From NCBI GenBank assembly GCA_937868075.1, contig CALMLL010000006.1, positions 39,156 to 103,155 of the forward strand: a stretch of DNA of 64,000 nucleotides. The letters are read 5' to 3'. Position 1 is the stretch's first letter. Every line of letters starts with the position of its first letter. The stretch is from an uncultured Marmoricola sp. GTDB lineage: Bacteria; Actinomycetota; Actinomycetes; Propionibacteriales; Nocardioidaceae. The notes below the pieces were generated by a model that was given only the letters and a program-made list of their open reading frames with translations, made no database searches and was not told the origin of the DNA. A program made the position numbers and the translations under genes. Shown in pieces: positions 55,504 to 63,777 of the stretch.

Positions 55504-56156
55504 TGGGTCGCTCGCGTCGCCAGATGGCGCAGCAGGCGCCCGCTCCTGGGGCGTCGTACGCCGACTTTCCGGCGTACACCGTTTCGGGGGAGAGCGAGTG
55601 GTTTCGCCACCACCAGGAGCGACCGGTGCCCGACCGAGGCGCGTGGTACTTCGCCAGCGTCCCGCCCGGTGGTGGCCGCTTCGACCTGGCCGAGCCCCGG
55701 GGGACCTGCTATCTGGCCACCTCGCGCGCGGCGGCGGTGCGTGAACTGATCGGCCCCGACTTCCTGGCCCTCGGCTGGGTGCCGGGGGAGTTGTTGCGAG
55801 GTCGCATCGTGTCCCGTCTCCGGGTGCCGGCGCCGGTGCGAGTCGCCAACGTGTCCGTGGCCTCGGCCGCCGACCGGGGCGTGAGTTCGGAACTGACCAC
55901 CACCACCGACTACCCCCTAACCCAACAGTGGGCCGCAGCCTTCGCCCGGGCCGGCTTCGCCGGCATCCGCTACGCTCTGCGCTTCACCCCCGGCCGGGCC
56001 CGCGGCCTGGCTCTCTTCGGCCCCTCCGGACCGGCCGACGGACTGCCCGGCGACCCACTGGCTCAACAAGCCGCCGACGTGGTCGATCGCATGGGCCTGG
56101 CGGTCGTCGACGAGCCGCACTCTCGGGCTGTTGAGGTGGTCTCGCCGTCGGTGTAG
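55503..56156 (+). CDS. RES-domain toxin (NAD+ phosphorylase/glycohydrolase type)
   Basis: 217 aa with the RES motif set: RFDLAEPRGTCYLATSRAAAVRELIG (the conserved Arg/Tyr/Glu triad R..Y..E), GRIVSRLRV, and YPLTQQWAAAFARAGFAGIRYALRF. RES toxins degrade NAD+, with MbcT as the best-studied relative. An unusually long N-terminal part (about 35 aa) precedes the domain. The ATG overlaps the antitoxin stop by 1 nt, giving coupled translation with antitoxin made first. Toxicity not tested, only inferred. Confidence 0.85.
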   Translation: MGRSRRQMAQQAPAPGASYADFPAYTVSGESEWFRHHQERPVPDRGAWYFASVPPGGGRFDLAEPRGTCYLATSRAAAVRELIGPDFLALGWVPGELLRGRIVSRLRVPAPVRVANVSVASAADRGVSSELTTTTDYPLTQQWAAAFARAGFAGIRYALRFTPGRARGLALFGPSGPADGLPGDPLAQQAADVVDRMGLAVVDEPHSRAVEVVSPSV

Positions 56157-56295
56157 GGGTCTGGCCGTGACCCAATACGGGCCGAACCCCCAGATGCAGA
56201 GCGCCTCGCGAACGCCACCAACACGGTCTCGCCGTTCGCGTGGCCAACGAGGTGGACTCACTCCTCAGCGCGAACTGGTCCAGGACGCGAGCGCT

Positions 56296-56331
56296 TGACA
56301 AACGTTCTGGGTGATGTCACATTGTGTGATG
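56296..56331 (+). promoter_or_regulatory. Promoter and palindrome before the HARE-HTH gene
   Basis: Within 56157-56359, otherwise without a gene, TTGACA (56296-56301) forms a good -35. A perfect palindrome TCACA-TTG-TGTGA (56319-56331) overlaps the expected -10 region. It could be an operator. The ATG at 56360 follows about 30 nt later with AGGGGAAG before it. Confidence 0.45.
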
Positions 56332-56359
56332 TTCACCATTGACCACTACAGGGGAAGCC

Positions 56360-56794
56360 ATGACCTTCGCAAACGCCTTGACTCAACTGCGTGACACGTA
56401 CCGAAACGAGGTCAACACTGCTCTGACCGAAGCTCGTCGGCGCCTTGAGACGGCACGGTCGGACCTCGCGGCGGCGGAGCGGGAGGTGAGCCTGTTCGAG
56501 GGAATCCTGACGGGGGTCGCTGGGAGTGCATCGACTTCGAGCGACGGTGGCCTGGTGAAACCAGTTGGAGAGCGCCAGGGCGGCTACATGACGCTGCACG
56601 AAGCGATGCACAAGGTGCTCCGCGAATCTCCCGAGCGCCGTCTGCGTGCAGGGGACATCATCGCCCAGATTGAGCGTCAGGGGCTCTACCGCATGCGCGA
56701 CGGACGAGTCCCAGAGTCTCAACAGATTCACGCCCGCGCCAACAATTATCCCCACCTCTTCAACAAGGACGGGCCGTACTTCTTGGCGCGCTGA
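56360..56794 (+). CDS. HARE-HTH domain protein with N-terminal coiled coil
   Basis: 144 aa. Residues about 10-52 are a strong coiled coil (RRRLETARSDLAAAEREVSLFEG). After a serine/glycine linker, residues about 77-144 (TLHEAMHKVLRESPERRLRAGDIIAQIERQGLYRMRDGRVPESQQIHARANNYPHLFNKDGPYFLAR) match the HARE-HTH winged helix, found in HB1, ASXL and restriction endonucleases. Possible role: DNA binding next to a restriction system. ATG 56360 is preferred to the upstream TTG because of its ribosome-binding site. On the plus strand, opposite to the restriction operon. Confidence 0.68.
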   Translation: MTFANALTQLRDTYRNEVNTALTEARRRLETARSDLAAAEREVSLFEGILTGVAGSASTSSDGGLVKPVGERQGGYMTLHEAMHKVLRESPERRLRAGDIIAQIERQGLYRMRDGRVPESQQIHARANNYPHLFNKDGPYFLAR

Positions 56795-57041
56795 CTGCGG
56801 ACCGGGCAAGCCCGCCGGTTGTCCCGAGGATCAGATCACGCGGAGTGAAGTACTGTCCCCCTCCCGATCCTATTGCGGACGCGCTGTTCGACAGCAGCTC
56901 TTCGTAGGCGTTGCCTTGAGGTCGGTGGTCGATGAGCACACGGGCACGTTGCTCCGCGGCACGGCGGTTGGCGTCATCCCCGTGGCTCATGATGCCCATG
57001 AGGCTATCTGCGACGCTCAGTTGCACGGACTTCTCAGGCAA
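56760..57041 (-). pseudogene. Remnant of an HsdM-like DNA methyltransferase gene
   Basis: The minus strand has an ORF whose middle reads NAYEELLSNSASAIGSGGGQYFTPRDLILG, matching the conserved entry of type I adenine methyltransferases (YExLL...SGAGQYFTPR.LI). After this the frame leaves the family and ends. Upstream it has no start-like context. Only a small piece of a roughly 500-aa gene remains. It is a different copy from the intact-looking hsdM at the right edge, being in the wrong place and cut off. Confidence 0.5.
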
Positions 57042-57052
57042 ACGACCCGCGC

Positions 57053-57319
57053 TTAGCCTCTAACGGGCTCCCTTGCTTCGAACCACGGGCCGACCACAGA
57101 TAGAGCGGCCAGGTACTCGGGCGCTTCATGCTCGGGCCAATCCGTCTCGTCGTGGGCGGAGACGTTCCGGATGCCTGCGTAGACGCCCTGCGCTAGGAGG
57201 TGGAGACCCTGCTGTCGCGACATCCACACCTCGTCGTCAACATCGCCTGGGAAGTGGAGTCGAATGTGGCCAGCATCAGCTCTGCTTGCTCGTTGAAGCA
57301 GCGGGCGGTCTCGTTCCAA
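57053..57319 (-). pseudogene. Remnant of a TIGR02391-like (Ymh) gene
   Basis: About 88 codons; the core LHLLAQGVYAGIRNVSAHDETDWPEHEAPEYLAALSVVGPWFEA matches the C-terminus of the TIGR02391/Ymh family (GAMLGIRNPxAH...EALEYLALLSLL). The N-terminal half is missing, and another frame upstream shows a possible continuation (57193-57300: NETARCFNEQAELMLATF), consistent with a frameshift. Probably decayed. Such genes often accompany restriction systems. Confidence 0.5.
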
Positions 57320-57508
57320 TAGTCGCCCGGTGGCACCGCCTTCTTCACCGAATCGCAGAGCCCGAGGTTTGATGCTGACGCGAAGCGGGCGGACGGCTGC
57401 GCTCGTCGTGGGCTTCGTCCGGCGCCTGTTCGTCGCGGCTGCCTCCGATCACGTCTGGTCGCGCGCGGCCTCGCGGCTGTGAGGCGTTCGTCGTAGTCGC
57501 GCTTGTCG
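57320..57508. other. Gene-free decayed stretch
   Basis: Between the TIGR02391-like remnant and hsdR I see no credible gene. Short overlapping frames lack family similarity, and base composition is slightly mixed. Likely the scar of recombination next to the restriction operon. Confidence 0.45.
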
Positions 57509-60500
57509 TCACGCAGCATCCGCGGGGACGGCGGTCTGCTTGATGTGGTGGAGGGTGTCGACGATGACCTCGACGTCGGCGTCGGGGAAGAAGTAGTCGG
57601 GGCCGGTGGGTGCGTGATCCGTATACGGCGACTCGAAGAGACGGGCCGGCTCCATGACTCCGTTCTTGGTGAGCTCGTCGACGATCAGGTTCACAAAGCG
57701 GACCTGATCGGCGGAGAACTTCGTGCCGTCGAGGTAGTTCTCGAACGCCTCGGTCGCAGCGGCGCGGTCGAGGCCAACGAGGTTGCGGATGAAAATGCCG
57801 AGTCCGCCCCCCAGCTCGGTGGCCCAGGCAATATCGACCTGATCACCGCCGGAGGCGACGAGCATCTGCTCCAGCTCGGTGAGGTCGTCGGGCGTGAGCT
57901 GCTTGTTGCGGCGTAAGCGCTGAAGGGCGAGATTATCGAGGTGTTCGCGCAGGTAGGCCTCGGCCTTGGCGCGGAAGCGTTCGAAGTTCGTGCCCGGCGT
58001 GACCCCGGGCAGCACGACCTCGACTGCTTCCCCGATTGTGTCCTCGAAGTCGCTGTAGATCGGATTGCGTGGAGTCTTCTCGATGAACCGGACCAGCCCG
58101 CGGAGCCGCAGCCGGGCGAGTTCGAGCATGGGGAGGGTGACGTCGATCCACCACTCCTCGCTGGCAACCGACTCAAGTACGACGGCCTGGTCGGCGACGC
58201 TGGGGATGGTCGTCTTCCCGAGCAGCGCGCCGGCGATCCGTTGAGCCGTTTCACGCAACCGCTCGGCCATCACGAGGTCACCGTCGAGCTGGGCGAGCTG
58301 GCGCCGCAGGATCAGCAGGTCGAAGCGTTTGGCGTCCTCGTCGTCATCACGCACCGATGATGGTAGTGCGGCGACCCGGAGCAGGTCTTCGGAGTCCTCT
58401 GGTTTCAGCGCCTTCCAGGCATCGGCGGAGGCGTACTTCTCGACGGCCCTGCGGTGTGGTCGCACGAGAAAGTTGTCGAGGTTCATGCCGGCGACGATCT
58501 CGTGGAGCGTCGCGGCGGTCGACTGCCGCAGGGCCGGCTCGTCGTCAGCCAGCGCCGTCACTAGGCCGAGCCGGGCTTCGAACAGCCGCTGGGAGAGCGA
58601 CTTCTGGATCTGGCCCTGGGAGCCGGGGAGATCCTGGCTGAAGTACTCCAGATTGCCGCAGAAGTCGAAGACGAAGAAGTCCTGCTTGTCCTCACCGGGT
58701 GCGAACAAGGCCGGACACAGTCGAGTGCCGCGGCCGATCATCTGCCAGAACTTCGACTTCGAGCGCACCATCTTGAAGAAGACCAGGTTCACGACCTCGG
58801 GCACGTCGATGCCGGTGTCGAGCATGTCGACGCTGACGGCGATGTGCGGTGCCTTGTCCTTGATCGAGAAGTCGTCGATGAGCGACTGGGCGTACGGCGT
58901 GCCATGGGTGATGACGCGGGCGAAGTGTCCGGCGAGCTCTGGGTAGGCGAGGTTGAACCGCTTCTCGATGAACTCCGCGTGCTTCTGGCTCTTGGCGAAG
59001 ACGATGGTCTTGCCCAGCCGATCACCGCTGGCGACCTTGTGGCCCTGCATCATCAAGGTTTCGAGGACCTTGTCGACGGTGTCCTCGTTGAAGAGGAACC
59101 GGTTGATCTCCTCGGCACCGACGTCGTCGGGCGGTCCGTCCTCGCCCCAATCGAGGACGTCCCACTGGTCCTTCTCCTCCTCGGAGAGGTCGTCGTACTT
59201 GATGCCGGAGCGCAGGAACTGAGTGCCGACGCTGATGCCCCTTGGTGGCACGAGGTAGCCCGCCTCGACGGCTTCGTCCAACGAGTAGTTGTCGGTGGGT
59301 ACGCCGTCTTCGAGGTGAAACAGGCGGTAGGTGTTGTGGTCGACCTCGTCCTTCGGCGTCGCGGTCAGGCCGACGAGCAGGGAATCGAAGTAGTCGAAGA
59401 TCGCGGCGTACTTGGCATAGACGGAGCGGTGGGCTTCGTCGATCACGATGAGGTCGAAGTACCCCGGACCGAACCGCCGCAGCCCGGTGGTTGATCCTGT
59501 CGAATCCTCCACCTCGTTGATGAGGTTCATCATCGTCGGGTACGTCGAGACGTAGACCCGTCCTTCGACGGCCTTCTCGGTCACGAGGTTGACCGTCGTC
59601 GAGCCCGGCAGATGTTGCTTGAAGGCGTTGGCGGCTTGGTTGACCAGGGCGGTGCGGTCAGCGAGGAAGAGCACCCGCTTGACCCAGTTCGCCTTCTGCA
59701 GCAGATCGACGAGCGCGATGGTGGTGCGGGTCTTGCCCGAGCCTGTTGCCATGACCAGGAGGGCCTCGCGTTGCTTGCGGTCGAACGCATCGCCCACGGC
59801 TTTGATGGCCCGTACCTGGTACGGCCGACCGGCGATGTCGGTGTTCGCCTGCGCGGACGACAACGGGAGCTTGGTCTGACGGCGCTGGATGAGCAGCTCA
59901 AGTTCGTCGCGGGTATAGAAGCCCTGGGTCTCGCGCGGCGGGTACCCGCCCGCATCGTCCCAGATCCGGTGCTCGTAGCCGTTGGTGTAGAAGATCACCG
60001 GTCGTCGGCCGAACTGGCGCTCTAGGCAGTCGGCGTACAGCTTGGCTTGCTGCTGGCCGACCTCGGGTGACTTGGAGGTGCGCTTGGCCTCGACCACCGC
60101 CAGTGGCAGACCATCGGCACCCCATAGGACGTAGTCGACGAATCCCTTACCCTCGGCGTTGGGCATACCGGTGACGGGGTACTCGCGATCGCGCTCTCCA
60201 TCTAGCGCCCACCCGGCCTCGTGCAGCAGGACGTCGATGAACAGGTCTCGGGCGGCGGGCTCGTCGTAGTCGCGCGTGTCGGGCGCGGCTCCTGCCTGGG
60301 CGGCCGCAATCTGTTTCTTCAGCTCTGCGATCTCCGCCTCGTGGGCCGCTAGTCGCTGGTCCTTCTCCGCCAGCTCGCGGGCATGGACCTCGTCCTGCTC
60401 CTTGAACTTCGCAGCGAGGCGGGCGATCTCCTCGCGCGACAGCGGCGCGGCCTTGGCTGCGAGGGCCGGGTCGAACTCTGCCTGAAGCGGCACCACTTTC

Positions 60501-60877
60501 GGCGCGGGGGAGTGATGGTATGACGTCCACACGACGACGTTGAACAGCTCGCGCAGCACCGCGAGCGACACATCGGGACGGATCTGCCGGTTCTCGTGGA
60601 CGGCCGCATTGGCAATGCGACGGATCGCGGTCAGCTTCTGAGTGATGCCCTGCGGCACCTTGGCCTTGAAGGCGGCGTCGTTGATCTTCGCCGCGAGGTC
60701 GTCGCGGTAGGGAATCGGAATCGAGAGGACGTCGTAGAGGTAGGCCACGAGCTCCTCGACCACCCGACGGCTGTAGAAGCAAGCCGATCTCGGGTCCGCG
60801 GCCACATAGGACTCGGCTTTGGCGCAGTCTTCGTGGATGGTGGGCAGCGTGTGCCGCACGAAGTCGAAGTTGCCCAT
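57509..60877 (-). CDS. hsdR: Type I restriction endonuclease subunit R
   Basis: 1122 aa. Residues 1-120 are a DUF4145-type N-terminal domain (ESYVAADPRSACFYSRRVVEELVAYLYD). A coiled coil follows at about 148-195. The nuclease core (205-300) has D248 and E263-x-K265 (VDYV...VVEAKRTSKS). The SF2 translocase starts with Walker A VMATGSGKTRT (377-383) and DEAH (480-483), ending with IGRGTRL. It cuts unmethylated DNA after translocation. The ATG 60877 overlaps the HepT stop by 1 nt (TGATG). Last gene of the defence operon. Confidence 0.93.
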   Translation of the reverse strand: MGNFDFVRHTLPTIHEDCAKAESYVAADPRSACFYSRRVVEELVAYLYDVLSIPIPYRDDLAAKINDAAFKAKVPQGITQKLTAIRRIANAAVHENRQIRPDVSLAVLRELFNVVVWTSYHHSPAPKVVPLQAEFDPALAAKAAPLSREEIARLAAKFKEQDEVHARELAEKDQRLAAHEAEIAELKKQIAAAQAGAAPDTRDYDEPAARDLFIDVLLHEAGWALDGERDREYPVTGMPNAEGKGFVDYVLWGADGLPLAVVEAKRTSKSPEVGQQQAKLYADCLERQFGRRPVIFYTNGYEHRIWDDAGGYPPRETQGFYTRDELELLIQRRQTKLPLSSAQANTDIAGRPYQVRAIKAVGDAFDRKQREALLVMATGSGKTRTTIALVDLLQKANWVKRVLFLADRTALVNQAANAFKQHLPGSTTVNLVTEKAVEGRVYVSTYPTMMNLINEVEDSTGSTTGLRRFGPGYFDLIVIDEAHRSVYAKYAAIFDYFDSLLVGLTATPKDEVDHNTYRLFHLEDGVPTDNYSLDEAVEAGYLVPPRGISVGTQFLRSGIKYDDLSEEEKDQWDVLDWGEDGPPDDVGAEEINRFLFNEDTVDKVLETLMMQGHKVASGDRLGKTIVFAKSQKHAEFIEKRFNLAYPELAGHFARVITHGTPYAQSLIDDFSIKDKAPHIAVSVDMLDTGIDVPEVVNLVFFKMVRSKSKFWQMIGRGTRLCPALFAPGEDKQDFFVFDFCGNLEYFSQDLPGSQGQIQKSLSQRLFEARLGLVTALADDEPALRQSTAATLHEIVAGMNLDNFLVRPHRRAVEKYASADAWKALKPEDSEDLLRVAALPSSVRDDDEDAKRFDLLILRRQLAQLDGDLVMAERLRETAQRIAGALLGKTTIPSVADQAVVLESVASEEWWIDVTLPMLELARLRLRGLVRFIEKTPRNPIYSDFEDTIGEAVEVVLPGVTPGTNFERFRAKAEAYLREHLDNLALQRLRRNKQLTPDDLTELEQMLVASGGDQVDIAWATELGGGLGIFIRNLVGLDRAAATEAFENYLDGTKFSADQVRFVNLIVDELTKNGVMEPARLFESPYTDHAPTGPDYFFPDADVEVIVDTLHHIKQTAVPADAA

Positions 60878-61230
60878 CAGCTCACCCCTGGGATCAGGGT
60901 GTCGATGAGATAGTCGCGCAAGGCAGCCACGTCGACGGTGAGGGTGCGCCACACCCGCCGCGGGTCGAGGTCGTCGTACTGGTGAGCGGCGAAGTTGCGC
61001 ATCGCCACAATCTCGCGCCAGGGCTGGCCCGGGAACTCCTCGAGGACTTCGGCGGGGATGCGGTTGATGGTCTCGCCGATCCGGATCAGCCCCATTTCCA
61101 CCGCCCACTGTTGCGTCGTGTCGGTGGCAAACTCATCGATGCTTGAGCTGGAAGCGATGGCGGCCAGCACGTCGCACACGGCGACCACGCGGGTAGCGGC
61201 GTCACGGGCCTTGGCACGCTGATCGCTCAC
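60877..61230 (-). CDS. hepT: HepT-like HEPN toxin
   Basis: 117-aa HEPN ribonuclease. The hallmark RX4HxY motif is RNFAAHQY (R78, H83, Y85), where the tyrosine is the site modified by the partner nucleotidyltransferase in characterised MntA-HepT systems. Helical pattern throughout. GTG start overlaps the mntA stop (GTGA), so antitoxin is translated first. Embedded between the Mrr/HTH genes and hsdR. Confidence 0.9.
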   Translation of the reverse strand: MSDQRAKARDAATRVVAVCDVLAAIASSSSIDEFATDTTQQWAVEMGLIRIGETINRIPAEVLEEFPGQPWREIVAMRNFAAHQYDDLDPRRVWRTLTVDVAALRDYLIDTLIPGVS

Positions 61231-61670
61231 ACCGCCACCGCCTCTCGCATGATCCGCTCGCGGAGCTCACCGCGCAGGGCGTCGCTGGCGACCACATCAA
61301 CCTCGACCCGAAGTAGGTCCGTCAAGGCCAGCCGAAGCCCAACCTCGTCCAGCAGGCTGGCGTCGTCGGTGAATTCCACCAGCAGGTCGACGTCGGACCC
61401 GGGTTGATCCTCGCCGCGCGCAATCGATCCGATGAGCCTGGGGGAGTGTGCGTGGTGGGCGGCAACCAGTTCTCGGATCTGGGCGCGATGCTCGGCCACA
61501 CGCGTCGATGGGCGCCCCTGGAGGGCGCTGGTAATGCGGGCGAGCACCTCAGGGGTGGGGGCGCGGCGATTGTTCTCATACGCCGACAGATTCGGCTGCG
61601 GCACCCGAGCAGCCTTAGCCAGCTCCGATTGCGTCAGCCCTGCGGCAAGTCGCTGCGCCCGAATATCCAC
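61227..61670 (-). CDS. mntA: MntA-like antitoxin: Xre HTH fused to MNT nucleotidyltransferase
   Basis: 147 aa. The N-terminal Xre HTH (LAAGLTQSELAKAARVPQPNLSAYENNRRAPTPEVL) is followed by a minimal nucleotidyltransferase with GS (81-82) and SDVDLL (D93, D95), third Asp about 125 (VEVDVV). MntA-type enzymes AMPylate the HepT tyrosine to silence it; here the fusion to Xre adds DNA binding. The transcript is probably leaderless: TATCCT -10 lies 6 nt before the GTG. No ribosome-binding site. Confidence 0.88.
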   Translation of the reverse strand: MDIRAQRLAAGLTQSELAKAARVPQPNLSAYENNRRAPTPEVLARITSALQGRPSTRVAEHRAQIRELVAAHHAHSPRLIGSIARGEDQPGSDVDLLVEFTDDASLLDEVGLRLALTDLLRVEVDVVASDALRGELRERIMREAVAV

Positions 61671-61676
61671 GGGGGC

Positions 61677-61706
61677 AGGATAGCTCGGGTGTTATCGGGG
61701 GCGATA
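61677..61706. promoter_or_regulatory. Promoter/operator of the mntA-hepT module
   Basis: On the minus strand TATCCT (61682-61677) ends 6 nt before the mntA GTG, giving a leaderless start. A perfect inverted repeat TATCG-N4-CGATA (61693-61706) lies just upstream and is a candidate site for the Xre domain of MntA. A further palindrome ATAGCGCTAT (61706-61715) overlaps the mrr stop. Confidence 0.55.
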
Positions 61707-61711
61707 TAGCG

Positions 61712-62626
61712 CTATTCGAAGAAGTCCTCGTCGACCTCGACGATATTGACGGCTCGTTTAACCTGCACTCCGACGCCGAACCTAATCATCAGCGCGGCCA
61801 TCCGGGGCCCGTCGATGAGGACGACTCGCGTTGGGACCGTGGCGGCATATTCACGTGCGGCGCCTGAGAAGCGCCCGGTAGTGATGAACACCCCTTGGTT
61901 GGCTTGACTGCCGGCCATCGCACCGATGAACCCCTGGATTTCGGGCCGCGAGACGGCGGTGTTACGAGCGTAGCGCTTGGCCTGCACATGCACCCGGCTC
62001 AACCCGAGGGCATCTTGGTCGATCACCCCGTCAATGCCGCCATCGTTGGAGAGTGGGGTTTGGTTGGCGGTCCCGTCGGCGCCGCCGTACCCCATGGCCA
62101 TCAGCAGTTTGAGCACGGCACCCTCGAAGAATCCCGGAGGCTGGGCGTGTAGGCGTTTGAGCAGTTGGTCGGTGACGTCGGCTTCGATGCGTGCCACTCC
62201 CACCTCTATCTGCTCCACTGGGTCGAGTTCCATCTCCGCAGCGGCGACGGGTGCGCTGATGATCGCCTTCCGAGGAGCGCTTGCCGACCACCAGTCGTCC
62301 CCGTCGATGGCGTACGCACGTAACTCGTGTTCGGAGATGCCTTCCGGATGCTTTGAGAGAAGTTGCCTACCCAAGGGTGTTATCTGGTAATGGCCGCGGG
62401 AAGGACGTTCTAGCGCGTTCACACGAGTGAGGTATGACGCAGCCCAACCGATCCGGTTCTCTGCCATCAGATCTCCGGCAGGGAGCCTGACCTGCATGGC
62501 TTCCGGGGTCAGACCCACATGTCGGGCAACAGAGGCCCTGAGATCCCGAATCTGGACGGTACTTCCGTCGCTGAGGACTTCGAGAACGGGCACCATGAAG
62601 CGGTCCCAGCTAGGTACGTCGGTCAT
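61712..62626 (-). CDS. Mrr-type restriction endonuclease
   Basis: 304 aa. N-terminal Mrr winged-helix region (about 1-110: VPVLEVLSDGSTVQIRDLRASVARHVGLT...SYLTRVNALERPSRGHYQITPLGR). C-terminal PD-(D/E)xK nuclease: E168 region, NDGGIDGVID (D199) and VQAKRY (Q215-x-K217). This is the full Mrr signature; Mrr cuts methylated DNA. The ATG overlaps the hsdS stop by 1 nt. Unexpected inside a type I operon. Confidence 0.92.
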   Translation of the reverse strand: MTDVPSWDRFMVPVLEVLSDGSTVQIRDLRASVARHVGLTPEAMQVRLPAGDLMAENRIGWAASYLTRVNALERPSRGHYQITPLGRQLLSKHPEGISEHELRAYAIDGDDWWSASAPRKAIISAPVAAAEMELDPVEQIEVGVARIEADVTDQLLKRLHAQPPGFFEGAVLKLLMAMGYGGADGTANQTPLSNDGGIDGVIDQDALGLSRVHVQAKRYARNTAVSRPEIQGFIGAMAGSQANQGVFITTGRFSGAAREYAATVPTRVVLIDGPRMAALMIRFGVGVQVKRAVNIVEVDEDFFE

Positions 62627-63777
62627 CAGAGTTCTCCTCGGAAGGCGCGGGACTGGAGGGAGGCGAAAAGGCTTGAATCAGCAGCGGATGCGGCGAGCAT
62701 GAGCTCGCCTTGGTAAGCGACCTGACGGGCGCGCTCCACAAAGGCGCGCTGGAGATCAGTCGCGACGCTTGGTATCGGCATGGTCTCCAACTTTGCCTTC
62801 GAAACGTTCTTCATCGATCCACCCGTTCCGCTGGAAAGCCGACTGATACGCCTCCTGATCGCGGGAGTGCTCAGTAACGCGTGAAAGAAGACCGGCTCGG
62901 CCTCCACATTCCAGTCGAAGCGCCAGACCTTGTCGGGAAGTGCAAGGTTCGGCGGCGTCGAGCCGACGTGGGCCACAGCGCCGACAAGCTCTGTGGTGTT
63001 CGCCCGGCTCATCAGCAGGTCGCCCGCCCGAACTAGGTGACCCGCTGGTGGCACGTATTCAGGAGGGAGCGGCTTCGACTCGTTGGGCTTGAACTGCCCG
63101 GTCGTGACGGCGCTGATCTTCAGAACGCGGAAAGGGCTGTCAGCAGATGAGTCCGCTGCTACAAGGTTGCGGCCACCGGAAAGGGTGGCAACTGAGCCAA
63201 ACGCGATGTTCTCGGTCGAGGCGTCGGGGTCGCCAAACATGTCGTGGAAGATCGATTGGGTGAGGGAATCGAGGTGGGAGAGGACTTGACGGCGCATGGC
63301 GCGGAGGGCGTCGGCGTGGTCGAGGATCGCGGCGATGCGCCGCTGCTCGGGGAGGGGTGGGAGTGGAATTGGAAAGCTCGTCAATACAGCCGGGCCAAGC
63401 CGAGGAAGATTCGCACCTGAAGCACGTGATGCGGCGAAGTCGACCATGCTCGGCTGGGCGAGGTAGTGAGCGAGATAGTTCCGGTCGAGGTCCTGGCCAG
63501 GGCGGATTGGCAGGATATCGGTACTGCAGACCCCGGCGAACCAGGGACGGCTCACCTTTCCGAGGTTGGGTCGGAGCTTTCCGAAAAGGACGTGTTCCGG
63601 GGTGAACTGAAACTTCGTGCTCGCGAGCTCGGCCGCAGCTACGGTGTCGTGGCCAATGATGCGTCCCCCGCGTTCGATGTGCTCCAAGCCGATGTATAGG
63701 GTCTCTGGATCGACTGCACGGGGGTCAACGCCGCTGCGTTCGATCGTGGCAACAGAGCCTAGTTCGACGATCCTCAC
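62626..63777 (-). CDS. hsdS: Type I restriction specificity subunit S
   Basis: 383 aa. Two target-recognition domains: residues about 1-140 end in FPIPLPPLPEQRRIAAILDHADALRAMRRQVLSHLDSL, the conserved central helix, and about 170-330 form the second, ending in PSVATDLQRAFVERARQVAYQ. It sets the recognition sequence for both methylation and restriction. GTG start overlapping the hsdM stop (GTGA). The target site cannot be read from the sequence. Confidence 0.93.
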   Translation of the reverse strand: MRIVELGSVATIERSGVDPRAVDPETLYIGLEHIERGGRIIGHDTVAAAELASTKFQFTPEHVLFGKLRPNLGKVSRPWFAGVCSTDILPIRPGQDLDRNYLAHYLAQPSMVDFAASRASGANLPRLGPAVLTSFPIPLPPLPEQRRIAAILDHADALRAMRRQVLSHLDSLTQSIFHDMFGDPDASTENIAFGSVATLSGGRNLVAADSSADSPFRVLKISAVTTGQFKPNESKPLPPEYVPPAGHLVRAGDLLMSRANTTELVGAVAHVGSTPPNLALPDKVWRFDWNVEAEPVFFHALLSTPAIRRRISRLSSGTGGSMKNVSKAKLETMPIPSVATDLQRAFVERARQVAYQGELMLAASAADSSLFASLQSRAFRGEL

